From contig CAIRLQ010000216.1 of NCBI GenBank assembly GCA_903879465.1, positions 1 to 8,034 of the forward strand: DNA of 8,034 bases. The letters are read 5' to 3'. Below the pieces are notes generated by a model, which saw nothing but the letters and a program-made list of their open reading frames with translations, did not search any database and was not told the DNA's origin. Made by a program: the position numbers and the translations under genes. Position 1 is the first letter of the stretch, and each line of letters starts with the position of its first letter. This document shows, one piece after another, positions 1 to 7,099 of the stretch. This DNA comes from an uncultured Opitutia bacterium. Its GTDB lineage: Bacteria; Verrucomicrobiota; Verrucomicrobiia; Opitutales; UBA953.

Positions 1-3
1 AGA

Positions 4-2784
4 TTGCGTATTCCTCAACGTTTCTTGGCTCAAGTCGCCACCTTGTTCGTCGGCCCCGTTGTGGGTATGGTTGGCTTGTTCGCCGCCGACCCAGCCATCA
101 CCGCCGTGCCGGCGCATATCCGCCCATTCATTCAGAATCACTGCGTTGATTGCCATGATGCGGAGTCCGCCCGCGCTGGTTTTCGTATCGATCTGCTTGG
201 CGCTGATTTCACGGTCGGTAATGATGCGGGTCTTTGGAAAGAGGTGATGGACAAGATCAATTCCGGTGAAATGCCCCCAAAGAAGAAGCCGCGGCCCGAT
301 GCCAAGGAGGCTTTCCGCGTTGCCTCGTGGGTCGCACAGCAACTGGATGAGACCACCAAACTCGCCCAAGGTGCCGGCGGCCGGGTGCCGATGCGCCGGA
401 TGAATCGGGTCGAATATGCTAACACTGTGCGCGACATATTTAACCTCGAGGAAGGTTTCGCTCGCCGTATCGAGAAGGAGTTGCCGGCTGACGGCAAGGT
501 CGGCGGCTTTGATCGTGGCGGCGCGAGCTTGTTCATGGACGAAGGACAGCTGACCCAGTACATGGCCGTGGCCGATCTGGTGCTTGATGAGGCGGTCTTT
601 ATCGAAAAACCTGACGTTCAGAAATTCACATGGAATGCCTTGAACGAAAAGCATGTGCATGGCATCGGCGCGGCAAGCAAGGATGCCTCGGGTAAGGTGG
701 CGGATATTAATCCACCTCCCGGGGTGGTGGCTGCGTTTAAGGAGCCCTTAGGCAGGATCGCGATTGATAATTTAAGGCAAAGGAACGACATTGAGTTTCG
801 TTACGTACCCCACGGTCCCTTTTATTGGACGGCCAAGAACGGCGGGATTGAATACCTTTCGGGCGGCAATAATTATCGTAGTCCAGGCAACTTACGGAGT
901 CCTTTCTTTGGGGAAGACTGGGGGAGGAAGGGGGTGAAGCGAGATGGATGGTATCGTTTTCGGATTAAGGCCGGGGCCTTTAGGGGCGAGGGCCAAGAAG
1001 AGCAGAAAGAGGTGAGGCTGGTCGTGGAGTATGGCGCGGGCAGTCCGATTGAAGTGGTGCAGAGTGTGGTGATCGACGCCCCTTTGGATGCCCCGAAGGA
1101 GTATGTTTTCATGATGTACCTGCAGGCAGGTCCTCCGGGGATGAACCGCAGCTGGCGCATGGGCTGGGATAACGGGAACAAGGATGTCATTATCACGAAT
1201 CCTTTATTCCAAGCCGTGCAACAGAAGCCAGTGACCATTGCTGGCCAGATTGAGCGCGCTATCCGGGAGAAAAAGCCAGCGGAGTTCATCGCTGAGCTGA
1301 AGAAGAAATCCGAAGAGGCTTTGGCCGCCGCACTGGAGAGTCGGAAAACTTTCGAAGGACCACTGTGGGTCTATGATCCTAAGTTGGATATCGCGAAGCG
1401 TCCCCGTCTTTGGGGTGGGGAAATGAACTGGGAAGGCCCGATTGTCGAATGGCCGTCGAAGGCCCGACAGACATTGTTCTTCGCAGGCGAAGGGCGCGAG
1501 GACGATGGTTACCTGCGCGAAATCTTCGCCCGCATCTTGGCACTCGCCTACCGTCGACCGGCCGTGGCCTCGGAAATTGAACGCATGGTGACATGGACCC
1601 TTCAAGTGAAGGCCTCCCGTAATCTTACCTTCAATCAGGCCCTGCGCGAAGGAGTGAAGAATCTGCTGTGCTCGCCGGCGTTCTTATACCTCGGTAGCGA
1701 GAGTCGGGCTGCCGGCCCCTCAGTCGCGCCCGCTACCGGCCCTAAGCCCATCGATGAATGGCAATTGGCCAGCCGGCTCTCCTATCTCCTCTGGAGTAGC
1801 GCGCCAGATCAAGAACTGTACAAGTTGGCTGCGTCGGGCAAGTTGCACGACCCGGCCATCATGCAAAGAGAGGTCAAGCGGCTACTGGCTGACCGTCGGT
1901 CGTCGGAGTTTGTCCGTAACTTCGCCGGCCAATGGTTGAGTGTTCGTAATTTTGAGAACGGTAATCCGCCGAACCGTGATTTCTATCGTCAGTATGATGA
2001 TGCTTTGCGGGATAGCTCGAAGCGAGAACCCCTAGAGTTCTTCCAGGAAGTCCTGCAGAAGAACCTCCCCCTGACTAACTTTTTGGACAGTGATTTTCTC
2101 GTCGTGAATGAACGACTCGCCAAGCACTATGGAATCGAGGGGGTGGAAGGGGAGAGCTTCCGACGAATCCCGGCTCCCGCTGATGGGCGTCGTGGTGGGG
2201 TTCTGGGGATGGCTGGATTGATGACCTACTTGGCTGACGGCACCCGAACACTTCCCGTGCGCCGTGCCACTTGGGTGCTGGATATGCTCTGGAACCAGCC
2301 CGTGCCGCCGCCGCCACCCAACGCGGGCGACCTTCCCGCCATCAAGGGTCGGCAACAGTTGACGGTGCGCGATCGTCTGGAACTGCACCGACTTTCCGAG
2401 AACTGCGCGAGCTGCCATGCTCGCGTCGATGCCTTTGGCTTAGCGCTCGAGAATTATGACGCTATCGGCATGTGGCGGGATCGTCAGAACGGTGAGGGAC
2501 TGCGCGGGGATAAAGGTTCTCCGTTGCTCGATGTGAGTGGCAAACTTCCGGATGGTCGCGCATTCAAGACTGTGCAGGAGTTTAAGGCGGCACTGCTCGC
2601 GCAAAAGAAAATCTTCGCCCGGGCCTTTGTCGAAAAATTCCTCTGTTATGCCCTCGGTCGTCCCATCGTTTATGGCGACCATGTGGTGGTCGACCAGATT
2701 GCCGCGCAGGCGGCTGCCCATGACTATCGCCTGCAGGAAATCATCCAGGCGACCGTCGCAAGTTCCTTTTTCCAAACACAATAA
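4..2784 (+). CDS. Planctomycete-type cytochrome c protein, DUF1587/1595/1592/1588/1585 (start may lie upstream)
   Basis: This is probably an exported haem protein acting in the periplasm or at the cell surface; the family's reaction is not known. A hydrophobic signal-like stretch covers residues 8-28. A first haem motif C47-V-D-C50-H51 is followed by a possible distal ligand M90 in GEMPP. The usual domain order follows: DUF1587 near 130-190 (RRMNRVEYANTVRD), a beta-rich insert near 300-390 (DGWYRFRIKAG), DUF1595 near 500-565 (ALAYRRP), DUF1592 near 580-710 (ASRLSYLLW), DUF1588 with PVPPPPPN and a second motif C801-A-S-C804-H805, and DUF1585 at the C-terminus. The length of 926 residues suits the family. 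The start at position 4 is TTG, and no stop separates it from the window edge, so the true start may be outside. The DUF1552 gene follows after 15 bases. All six AGG arginine codons fall between 754 and 1017. The family call is firm and the function is open. Confidence 0.93.
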   Translation: MRIPQRFLAQVATLFVGPVVGMVGLFAADPAITAVPAHIRPFIQNHCVDCHDAESARAGFRIDLLGADFTVGNDAGLWKEVMDKINSGEMPPKKKPRPDAKEAFRVASWVAQQLDETTKLAQGAGGRVPMRRMNRVEYANTVRDIFNLEEGFARRIEKELPADGKVGGFDRGGASLFMDEGQLTQYMAVADLVLDEAVFIEKPDVQKFTWNALNEKHVHGIGAASKDASGKVADINPPPGVVAAFKEPLGRIAIDNLRQRNDIEFRYVPHGPFYWTAKNGGIEYLSGGNNYRSPGNLRSPFFGEDWGRKGVKRDGWYRFRIKAGAFRGEGQEEQKEVRLVVEYGAGSPIEVVQSVVIDAPLDAPKEYVFMMYLQAGPPGMNRSWRMGWDNGNKDVIITNPLFQAVQQKPVTIAGQIERAIREKKPAEFIAELKKKSEEALAAALESRKTFEGPLWVYDPKLDIAKRPRLWGGEMNWEGPIVEWPSKARQTLFFAGEGREDDGYLREIFARILALAYRRPAVASEIERMVTWTLQVKASRNLTFNQALREGVKNLLCSPAFLYLGSESRAAGPSVAPATGPKPIDEWQLASRLSYLLWSSAPDQELYKLAASGKLHDPAIMQREVKRLLADRRSSEFVRNFAGQWLSVRNFENGNPPNRDFYRQYDDALRDSSKREPLEFFQEVLQKNLPLTNFLDSDFLVVNERLAKHYGIEGVEGESFRRIPAPADGRRGGVLGMAGLMTYLADGTRTLPVRRATWVLDMLWNQPVPPPPPNAGDLPAIKGRQQLTVRDRLELHRLSENCASCHARVDAFGLALENYDAIGMWRDRQNGEGLRGDKGSPLLDVSGKLPDGRAFKTVQEFKAALLAQKKIFARAFVEKFLCYALGRPIVYGDHVVVDQIAAQAAAHDYRLQEIIQATVASSFFQTQ

Positions 2785-2799
2785 TCCCCGACACTTCCC

Positions 2800-4149
2800 A
2801 TGAATATCCAAACCAACTCTTGGCTCATGTCGCGTCGCACGCTCATTAAAGGCCTCGGTGCGACGCTCGCCTTACCTTGGCTGGAGGCCATGAGCCCGAA
2901 TGCGAAGAAGATTACCACGGCCGGGTCGATGACCGACGGGGAGATTCCCCGCCGGAGTATGTTTACCTATTGGGGGCTGGGCTTAGAGATTCGTGCTTTC
3001 ACTCCGAACGATACCGGCAAGGATTACACCATGACGCCGTCGCTGGCGCCACTGGCGCCATTTAAAGACGAGATGACAGTGCTTACTGGGTTGAAGGCGT
3101 TTTCGGGCGGCCATGGCTCCTGCAGTTGCCTGTTGACCGGGCTGAATACCTTTCGGAACGCCCAGACTTTGATGTCGGTCGACCAGCAAATCGCGGCCCA
3201 CCACGGCAGCGCCACCCGCTTCCCTTCGCTCGTCTTGGGCACGGTCCGCGAGACGGGTTTCGGCGGTCCCGCCCCGATGACCCTGTCGTGGAGTCGTAAC
3301 CGTACGCCGATTACGCCCGAGAACCGACCTGAAGTGCTTTTTGAGAAGCTCTTTGGCAGTGAGAATAACAAGACGCTCGCCGCCGCCAAGGAAGCGCTCG
3401 CCCAGCGCGGAAGTTTGCTTGATTCAATCAAGGAGCAGGCCGCCACATTGCAGCGTAATGTCGGCAAAGAAGACCGGGCGCGTCTCGATCAGTATTTTAC
3501 TTCAATCCGCGACCTTGAGGATCGCATTAAAGTCGAAGGTGAATGGATCGACCGTCCGAAGCCGAAGGTGGATCGTCCAGATTTTGGCGCGCATTCTACG
3601 CGTGAACGCATCGCTCCCGATGGCCGAGGCTACTCTGAGTATACGCGCCTGATGTTCGATATGGTGGCGCTGGGCTTCCAGACCGATAGTACTCGCGTCG
3701 TCACCCACATCCCGCGCACGGAAGGCGATGAGGCCCGCTGCTTTGGTTATAAGACCAATAGTAAATGGGATCTTCACACGCTCACCCACCACAATGAACA
3801 AGAGGATAAACTGGTCTTCTGGCGCAAAATCGACGCGCTGTACATGGCCGAATGGGCTTACTTCCTCGGAAAGCTTAAATCCGTGAAGGAGGGTCATGGC
3901 ACCTTGCTGGATAACACAATCGCCGCCTGGGGTACCACCAACGGTGGGTATAGTGCGCACGACTCTACGATGTTGCCCATGCTTCTCTGCGGCGGTTCCG
4001 CCCTAGGCCTCAAGCATCAGGGTCATTTGGTGCAGAAAGATGTGCCGCTCGCTAACGTCTGGCAGACCGTCGTGAGCCGTATCGGGATGCCGTTGCCGAC
4101 CAGGTTCCAGGGGGGCGTGGCGACGGGTGTGGTGAAGGAGCTCATCTGA
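2800..4149 (+). CDS. DUF1552 family protein with Tat signal
   Basis: This protein is probably exported folded through the Tat pathway. It begins with a twin-arginine motif, S11-R-R-T-L-I-K17, followed by a short hydrophobic stretch ending near LPWLEA. The body matches the DUF1552 pattern: a GGHGSCSCLLTG segment at 103-114, SVDQQIAAHHG from 126, RFPSLVLGT, an LSWSRNRTPITPENRPE stretch leading into LFEKLFGS, a helical LQRNVGKEDRARLDQYFTSI segment, and a C-terminal AWGTTNGG...H...LPMLLCGG segment. Its 449 residues are normal for the family. The family is almost always encoded beside DUF1592-type cytochromes, as here, which suggests a shared complex or pathway, but no catalytic activity is established. 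I took the ATG at 2800; M10 at 2827, just before SRR, is a plausible alternative because neither start has a Shine-Dalgarno sequence. Confidence 0.93.
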   Translation: MNIQTNSWLMSRRTLIKGLGATLALPWLEAMSPNAKKITTAGSMTDGEIPRRSMFTYWGLGLEIRAFTPNDTGKDYTMTPSLAPLAPFKDEMTVLTGLKAFSGGHGSCSCLLTGLNTFRNAQTLMSVDQQIAAHHGSATRFPSLVLGTVRETGFGGPAPMTLSWSRNRTPITPENRPEVLFEKLFGSENNKTLAAAKEALAQRGSLLDSIKEQAATLQRNVGKEDRARLDQYFTSIRDLEDRIKVEGEWIDRPKPKVDRPDFGAHSTRERIAPDGRGYSEYTRLMFDMVALGFQTDSTRVVTHIPRTEGDEARCFGYKTNSKWDLHTLTHHNEQEDKLVFWRKIDALYMAEWAYFLGKLKSVKEGHGTLLDNTIAAWGTTNGGYSAHDSTMLPMLLCGGSALGLKHQGHLVQKDVPLANVWQTVVSRIGMPLPTRFQGGVATGVVKELI

Positions 4150-4213
4150 CGTTGGCCCGAGTTCGGAGTCGCGGTCGGCGGTGACGGCCCCCCTGTCTAA
4201 TGTATAGACTTCG

Positions 4214-4247
4214 CTTCCCTTTATGAGCTCCCCTCTTCTGAGGGAAG
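4214..4247 (+). promoter_or_regulatory. Overlapping alternative hairpins in the gap after the DUF1552 gene
   Basis: CTTCCCT (4214-4220) can pair with AGGGAAG (4241-4247) to form a 7-bp stem with a 20-base loop. Alternatively, CCCTC (4231-4235) can pair with GAGGG (4240-4244) to form a 5-bp stem with a TTCT loop. Both use the same AGGG strand, so they exclude each other. No T-run follows, so this is not a standard intrinsic terminator. It lies 60 bases before the chosen start of the next gene. A role in transcription termination or leader control is only a guess. Confidence 0.25.
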
Positions 4248-4307
4248 GTGTTGCAGGGCAATTCCCGCTCGCTTGCCAATGGGTCCGATGTCGGCAAACT
4301 CCGAACC

Positions 4308-4742
4308 ATGCTTATCCCTCAGCAGGAGCTGGAAGTGCTTTATGGTCGGGCCCTCGAGCGGATGTTCGGGGAGCCTCCAGCGATTCGCCGCAGTTCGCAT
4401 TTTGATTGGACGCACCTGGATTTCATGGTCGACCGGAAGTGCTGGACGGTTTCCTTCCACGCCCTGCATTATCCCAACATGCTCTCCGTGAGCCTGGCGC
4501 GCGAGCTAGCCGAGGAGTATGCGGATTCCCCACGTCTTTTGAGGAAACTCAATGAACTGAACACCCGCTTCATTGGGGTGAAGTTTACCGCGATTGGTGA
4601 AGGTCCTGTGCGTCTCGTCGCGCGTTGTAGTTCCGTCCTCGCCGCCGGCCGTTGTCTGCCCCATTCGGAACTGGTTCCTCAGGCGATCAATGAGTCCATG
4701 GAGCAGATTGAAAAGGCACTGGGTGAATTCAACCTAAGATAA
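4308..4742 (+). CDS. Small YbjN-like (type III chaperone-like fold) protein
   Basis: This is a 144-residue cytoplasmic protein with no signal peptide or membrane segment. It opens with a helix (about 5-21), then beta strands around FDWTHLDFMVD (32-42) and WTVSFHAL (46-53). A helix follows around 63-71, then LLRKLNELNTRF (77-88), a strand pair near 89-110 ending in VRLVARCSS, and a long C-terminal helix. The alpha-beta-helix-beta-helix order and the LNELN motif after the central helix resemble the YbjN / type III secretion chaperone-like fold, whose members are thought to bind or stabilise partner proteins. No partner can be named from the neighbours. I chose the ATG at 4308 because the 20 residues added by the in-frame GTG at 4248 are polar, fold-less and unlike the family; 4248 remains possible. 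There is no clear ribosome-binding site. That this is a gene is likely; the family call is moderate. Confidence 0.72.
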   Translation: MLIPQQELEVLYGRALERMFGEPPAIRRSSHFDWTHLDFMVDRKCWTVSFHALHYPNMLSVSLARELAEEYADSPRLLRKLNELNTRFIGVKFTAIGEGPVRLVARCSSVLAAGRCLPHSELVPQAINESMEQIEKALGEFNLR

Positions 4743-4967
4743 GGCCGGCTCCGCTGCTTCTGCCTGCCTGCAACCCTGCGTCCTGCGCTTGTTGAGAATT
4801 AAGGCATGGCGGCCTGATTCTTTATCCTCACGGGAAGGTGTGGGCGAGATTTTGACCAAATCGCAGGGTGTTTAAAGCAGGCTCACGGGCTGGGTCGCCG
4901 GTTCATTGGCCTTATTGTCTGTCTGGTTGCAACTTATTCGAACTCTGATTGTCCTAGGTTCATCCCC

Positions 4968-5918
4968 ATGAAGAAACTGCTCCTTTCCCTTCTATGTCCA
5001 TTGGCCTTACTCGCCGTGGAGCCAGCTCCGAAGCCAATCCTTAAAATCAATCCCGGCGAGGTAATCGTCCCTACAGCGGCCATGCGCCGACTCTGGGGCG
5101 AACTGGTCAGCGTTGATTTAGCTAATCGAACGGGGGTTTTCCGCAAGGAGGGGACTGACGAGTTGATGCCCTTCAAGGTACTGCCCTATGCCGAACTTCT
5201 CCACCATGCCGCCTTTGGCGACTTGCAGGATTTCCGGGTCGGCGAAAGGGCGATTTTTCGCATGCATGAAGATGCCCAGGGTGCCTGGACGTGGCTTACA
5301 TACATTCAGGACGAGATGAATATGATGAACGGACATAAGGAGTTCTTTCACGTGGACGCCGTCGACGCCGCCACGGGTAAGCTCACCTGTACGCAAGGCA
5401 GCGCCGACAAGAGCTATGTACGCGAAAAGGGTATCGTCATCGAGACCGAGGCCACCACCCGCTATTGGAAGGACGGCCAGCCGGCGGCATTTGCCGATAT
5501 CAAGGTTGGCGATAAGTTGCGCACGCAGACGCACGGTGTCGGCAAAGGTAAGGTACGCGTTTGCTGGGAAGTGTTTCTCGACGAGGCTAGCCTTGCTAAA
5601 TTCCAAGCCACGCAGCGTGCCGTGCATGCCAAACGCATGGCGGAAGACGGTGCCGCTGGATACGTTGATAAAGTGACGGGGATGGCCGTTGAACTGACGC
5701 TCTTCCAAGAGTCTGGCGATATTGGCCGCCAATTGCGCGCGGGTTCCATGATTCGCCTGGCGGGGGCCGGGCAGGATCGCAAGGCAACGGGTGAACTTGC
5801 GGCTGGTAAGGTGAAGGCTGTTAAGTTCGCCGGAAATTTATGTAAGGTGACGGTGGAATTGGAGCAGGCCGCGGTGGCGCTGATACCCAGACAGGTTGCC
5901 CGGCTCTGGATTAAGTGA
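4968..5918 (+). CDS. Secreted protein of unknown function with repeated DUF5666-like beta modules
   Basis: I do not recognise a named family. Residues 1-16 form a signal peptide (MKKLLLSLLCPLALLA), so it is probably periplasmic or secreted; C10 sits inside the hydrophobic core and is not a convincing lipobox. The mature part seems to repeat one beta module. Openings are SVDLANRTG (48-56), AVDAATG (131-137) and YVDKVTG (232-238). Closings are DFRVGERAIFRMH (88-100), DIKVGDKLRTQTH (177-189) and QLRAGSMIRL (about 255-264). The middle unit, with a TTRYWKDGQ...F.DIKVGD layout, most resembles DUF5666, a small beta barrel of unknown role. A helix with many Ala, Lys and Gln (about 206-227) links units two and three. 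It stands alone, with 225 bases before and 197 after to the next convincing gene. The ATG at 4968 fits the signal peptide; there is no Shine-Dalgarno sequence. It is confidently a gene; the fold assignment is inference. Confidence 0.82.
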   Translation: MKKLLLSLLCPLALLAVEPAPKPILKINPGEVIVPTAAMRRLWGELVSVDLANRTGVFRKEGTDELMPFKVLPYAELLHHAAFGDLQDFRVGERAIFRMHEDAQGAWTWLTYIQDEMNMMNGHKEFFHVDAVDAATGKLTCTQGSADKSYVREKGIVIETEATTRYWKDGQPAAFADIKVGDKLRTQTHGVGKGKVRVCWEVFLDEASLAKFQATQRAVHAKRMAEDGAAGYVDKVTGMAVELTLFQESGDIGRQLRAGSMIRLAGAGQDRKATGELAAGKVKAVKFAGNLCKVTVELEQAAVALIPRQVARLWIK

Positions 5919-5951
5919 GGTCGTCAGGGTCTCCGATCGTCCCAGTTTCCA

Positions 5952-6119
5952 ATGGCTTATTATGAATCGGCCAGGGGGCTTTTGTTTCTTAAACGACAAT
6001 TATTTGGAGTATTTTACCTTCCATGCATACCCCTTCGATTTACCTCCATGCCCCTTGCTTTCTGGGGGCATCACCCTAAACGTTTCAAGAGAATCGTACC
6101 CCTTCGATTCCCCCTATGA
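5952..6119 (+). CDS. Possible leader ORF overlapping the VWA start (55 codons, or 23 from 6048)
   Basis: An open frame from ATG 5952 to TGA 6117-6119 ends in a 4-base ATGA overlap with the VWA gene, the same junction used by the next two gene pairs. An internal ATG at 6048 would give a 23-residue peptide that starts MPLAFWG. The predicted product is rich in hydrophobic, Pro and basic residues, has PLRF twice (encoded by the direct repeat), and resembles no family I know. It has no recognisable ribosome-binding site. If translated, it could couple ribosomes into the VWA start as a leader peptide, or be a tiny membrane-associated protein. It could equally be a chance open frame: the region is short, and a stop-free run of this size is not rare. 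Confidence 0.25.
   Translation: MAYYESARGLLFLKRQLFGVFYLPCIPLRFTSMPLAFWGHHPKRFKRIVPLRFPL
6028..6109 (+). repeat. Two exact copies of TACCCCTTCGATT, each just before an ATG
   Basis: The copies are at 6028-6040 and 6097-6109, with starts 69 bases apart. The first is followed after seven bases by an ATG at 6048, the second after six bases by the VWA ATG at 6116. The flanks are also similar and pyrimidine-rich. This could be a duplicated translation-initiation region or a paired operator; the sequence does not decide which. Confidence 0.6.
6048..6071 (+). promoter_or_regulatory. GC-rich stem-loop in the VWA leader
   Basis: ATGCCCC (6048-6054) is complementary to GGGGCAT (6065-6071), giving a 7-bp stem with a 10-base loop. 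It sits between the two direct repeats and would bury the ATG at 6048. No T-run follows, so it is not a standard terminator. An attenuator or start-masking role is speculative. Confidence 0.35.
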
Positions 6120-7099
6120 ACTCCCTGCAAGTCGCACTCACTGTGCTCTTACTAACCGCTTTGGCGGAGTGGCTGCATGGCATTCGTGTCCGACGGGTAG
6201 CAAGGTTGGCTTTCGGTCCGGATAACGCCCCTCGGCCTTGGGCTGTGGTGGCTCCCTATCTCCGTTGCCTCGCATTGGCGGCTTTCGCCTGGGGCTTAGC
6301 GGTGATGTTCGAGCTTCATCAGGCGGCGAAGGACGGGAAGCCGCACGACTCCAGGCAAGCCACGCGGCTGATATTTGTCTCAGATCTTTCGCCAAGTATG
6401 TACCTTAAGGACGCAGGTCCCGAAGGAAAATCGACCCGACAGGAACGGATGCGAGAAGAAGTCGAAGCCGTGTTGATGAGGGTCGGTGGCGATATCCGCT
6501 TCGGGGTGATTGGGTTCTATACCGAGGCTAAGGCAGTGGTGATGGAGGCGCGCGACCCGGAGTTAGTCCGTAACGTCTTCAACGGCCTTCCGATTCAGTA
6601 TATCATGAAGACGGGTGACACCGACCTTGGTTCGGCGGTCAATTCCGCGGTGACTTTGGTGAAAGACCTGCCCGACGAAACTGTGCGTCTGTTGATTTTT
6701 ACCGATGGTGACACGATCCCACTCCAGCCCATTCTGCCGCGTCCCAAGTCAGTGAAGGAAGTCCTCGTCCTCGGAATCGGCAATCCACGGAAAGGGACTT
6801 TCATCGCCGGGCATCAGTCGCGCCAGGATGCCGAGACTTTGGCTACGATCGCACGTTCATTAAAGGGCTCGTATTACGACGTGAACGAGAAGCACCTCCC
6901 GACCGATGCCTTGGGTGACATGGTTCTGCGGGCGCCGTTGCCGAAGTCTGGCTTGGATTTAGCCCAGTTGGCCTTGCTGGCGATGATACTGGGTGCTGTC
7001 GTTGTCGCTTTCCTGCCCGTCGCTTTGCAATATTTAGGTTCTCGCTGGAAGGTCATCCGGCCTGAGGCCAACACTGGAAAGGGTGGCGAACTGCGATGA
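6116..7099 (+). CDS. Membrane-anchored von Willebrand factor A domain protein (BatA-like)
   Basis: This looks like an inner-membrane protein with a metal-binding VWA domain facing the periplasm. Two hydrophobic segments lie near residues 3-20 and 43-65, followed by the VWA domain (about 84-265) and a C-terminal membrane helix (about 282-304), which is the BatA arrangement. The MIDAS metal site appears intact: D90-L-S92-P-S94, T169 in TGDTDLGSA, and D197 in FTDGD. Such domains usually mediate metal-dependent protein contacts; Bat proteins are linked to aerotolerance or envelope stress, and MxaC/MxaL-type relatives to enzyme maturation. The usual MoxR ATPase and DUF58 partners are not in this window, so the specific role is open. 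The start ATG at 6116 overlaps the stop of a small leader frame, and the stop overlaps the next gene's ATG at 7096, implying translational coupling. There is no Shine-Dalgarno sequence. Confidence 0.88.
   Translation: MNSLQVALTVLLLTALAEWLHGIRVRRVARLAFGPDNAPRPWAVVAPYLRCLALAAFAWGLAVMFELHQAAKDGKPHDSRQATRLIFVSDLSPSMYLKDAGPEGKSTRQERMREEVEAVLMRVGGDIRFGVIGFYTEAKAVVMEARDPELVRNVFNGLPIQYIMKTGDTDLGSAVNSAVTLVKDLPDETVRLLIFTDGDTIPLQPILPRPKSVKEVLVLGIGNPRKGTFIAGHQSRQDAETLATIARSLKGSYYDVNEKHLPTDALGDMVLRAPLPKSGLDLAQLALLAMILGAVVVAFLPVALQYLGSRWKVIRPEANTGKGGELR

Larger units (their letters stand above)
5919..6115 (+). promoter_or_regulatory. Structured leader upstream of the VWA operon
   Basis: This 197-base gap contains several ordered elements. 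An AT-rich patch runs from about 5945 to 6020 and is the likeliest promoter zone, although I find no convincing -35/-10 pair. An exact 13-base direct repeat lies at 6028-6040 and 6097-6109. A GC-rich stem-loop lies between the repeats, and an 8-base palindrome AAACGTTT lies at 6078-6085. No Shine-Dalgarno sequence precedes the VWA start; the bases just before it are pyrimidine-rich. That the region controls the downstream cassette is inferred from position alone. Confidence 0.4.

Noticed and set aside
4852..4878. TTGACC with TTTAAAG downstream as a sigma-70 type promoter for the secreted gene
   Set aside because: The spacing is only 13-15 bases and the -10 match is poor, so it cannot be supported over chance.
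5118..5732. 204-residue open frame on the - strand
   Set aside because: It lies wholly inside the signal-peptide-bearing gene at 4968-5918, and its product shows no recognisable domain; it is an antisense shadow.
5970..5990. Terminator-like G-run followed by a T-rich stretch after the secreted gene
   Set aside because: Only a 4-bp stem (TGGC with GCCA) can be drawn, with a long loop, which is too weak for an intrinsic terminator.
5916..6119. Readthrough of the TGA ending the 4968-5918 gene, since the same frame stays open to 6117
   Set aside because: A 67-codon open stretch after a stop is unremarkable, there is no recoding signal, and the extension has unlike composition.
5896..6225. 109-residue open frame on the + strand bridging the unknown secreted gene and the VWA gene
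   Set aside because: It overlaps both neighbours, including 110 bases of the VWA gene in another frame, uses a non-ATG start, and its product shows no domain or signal.
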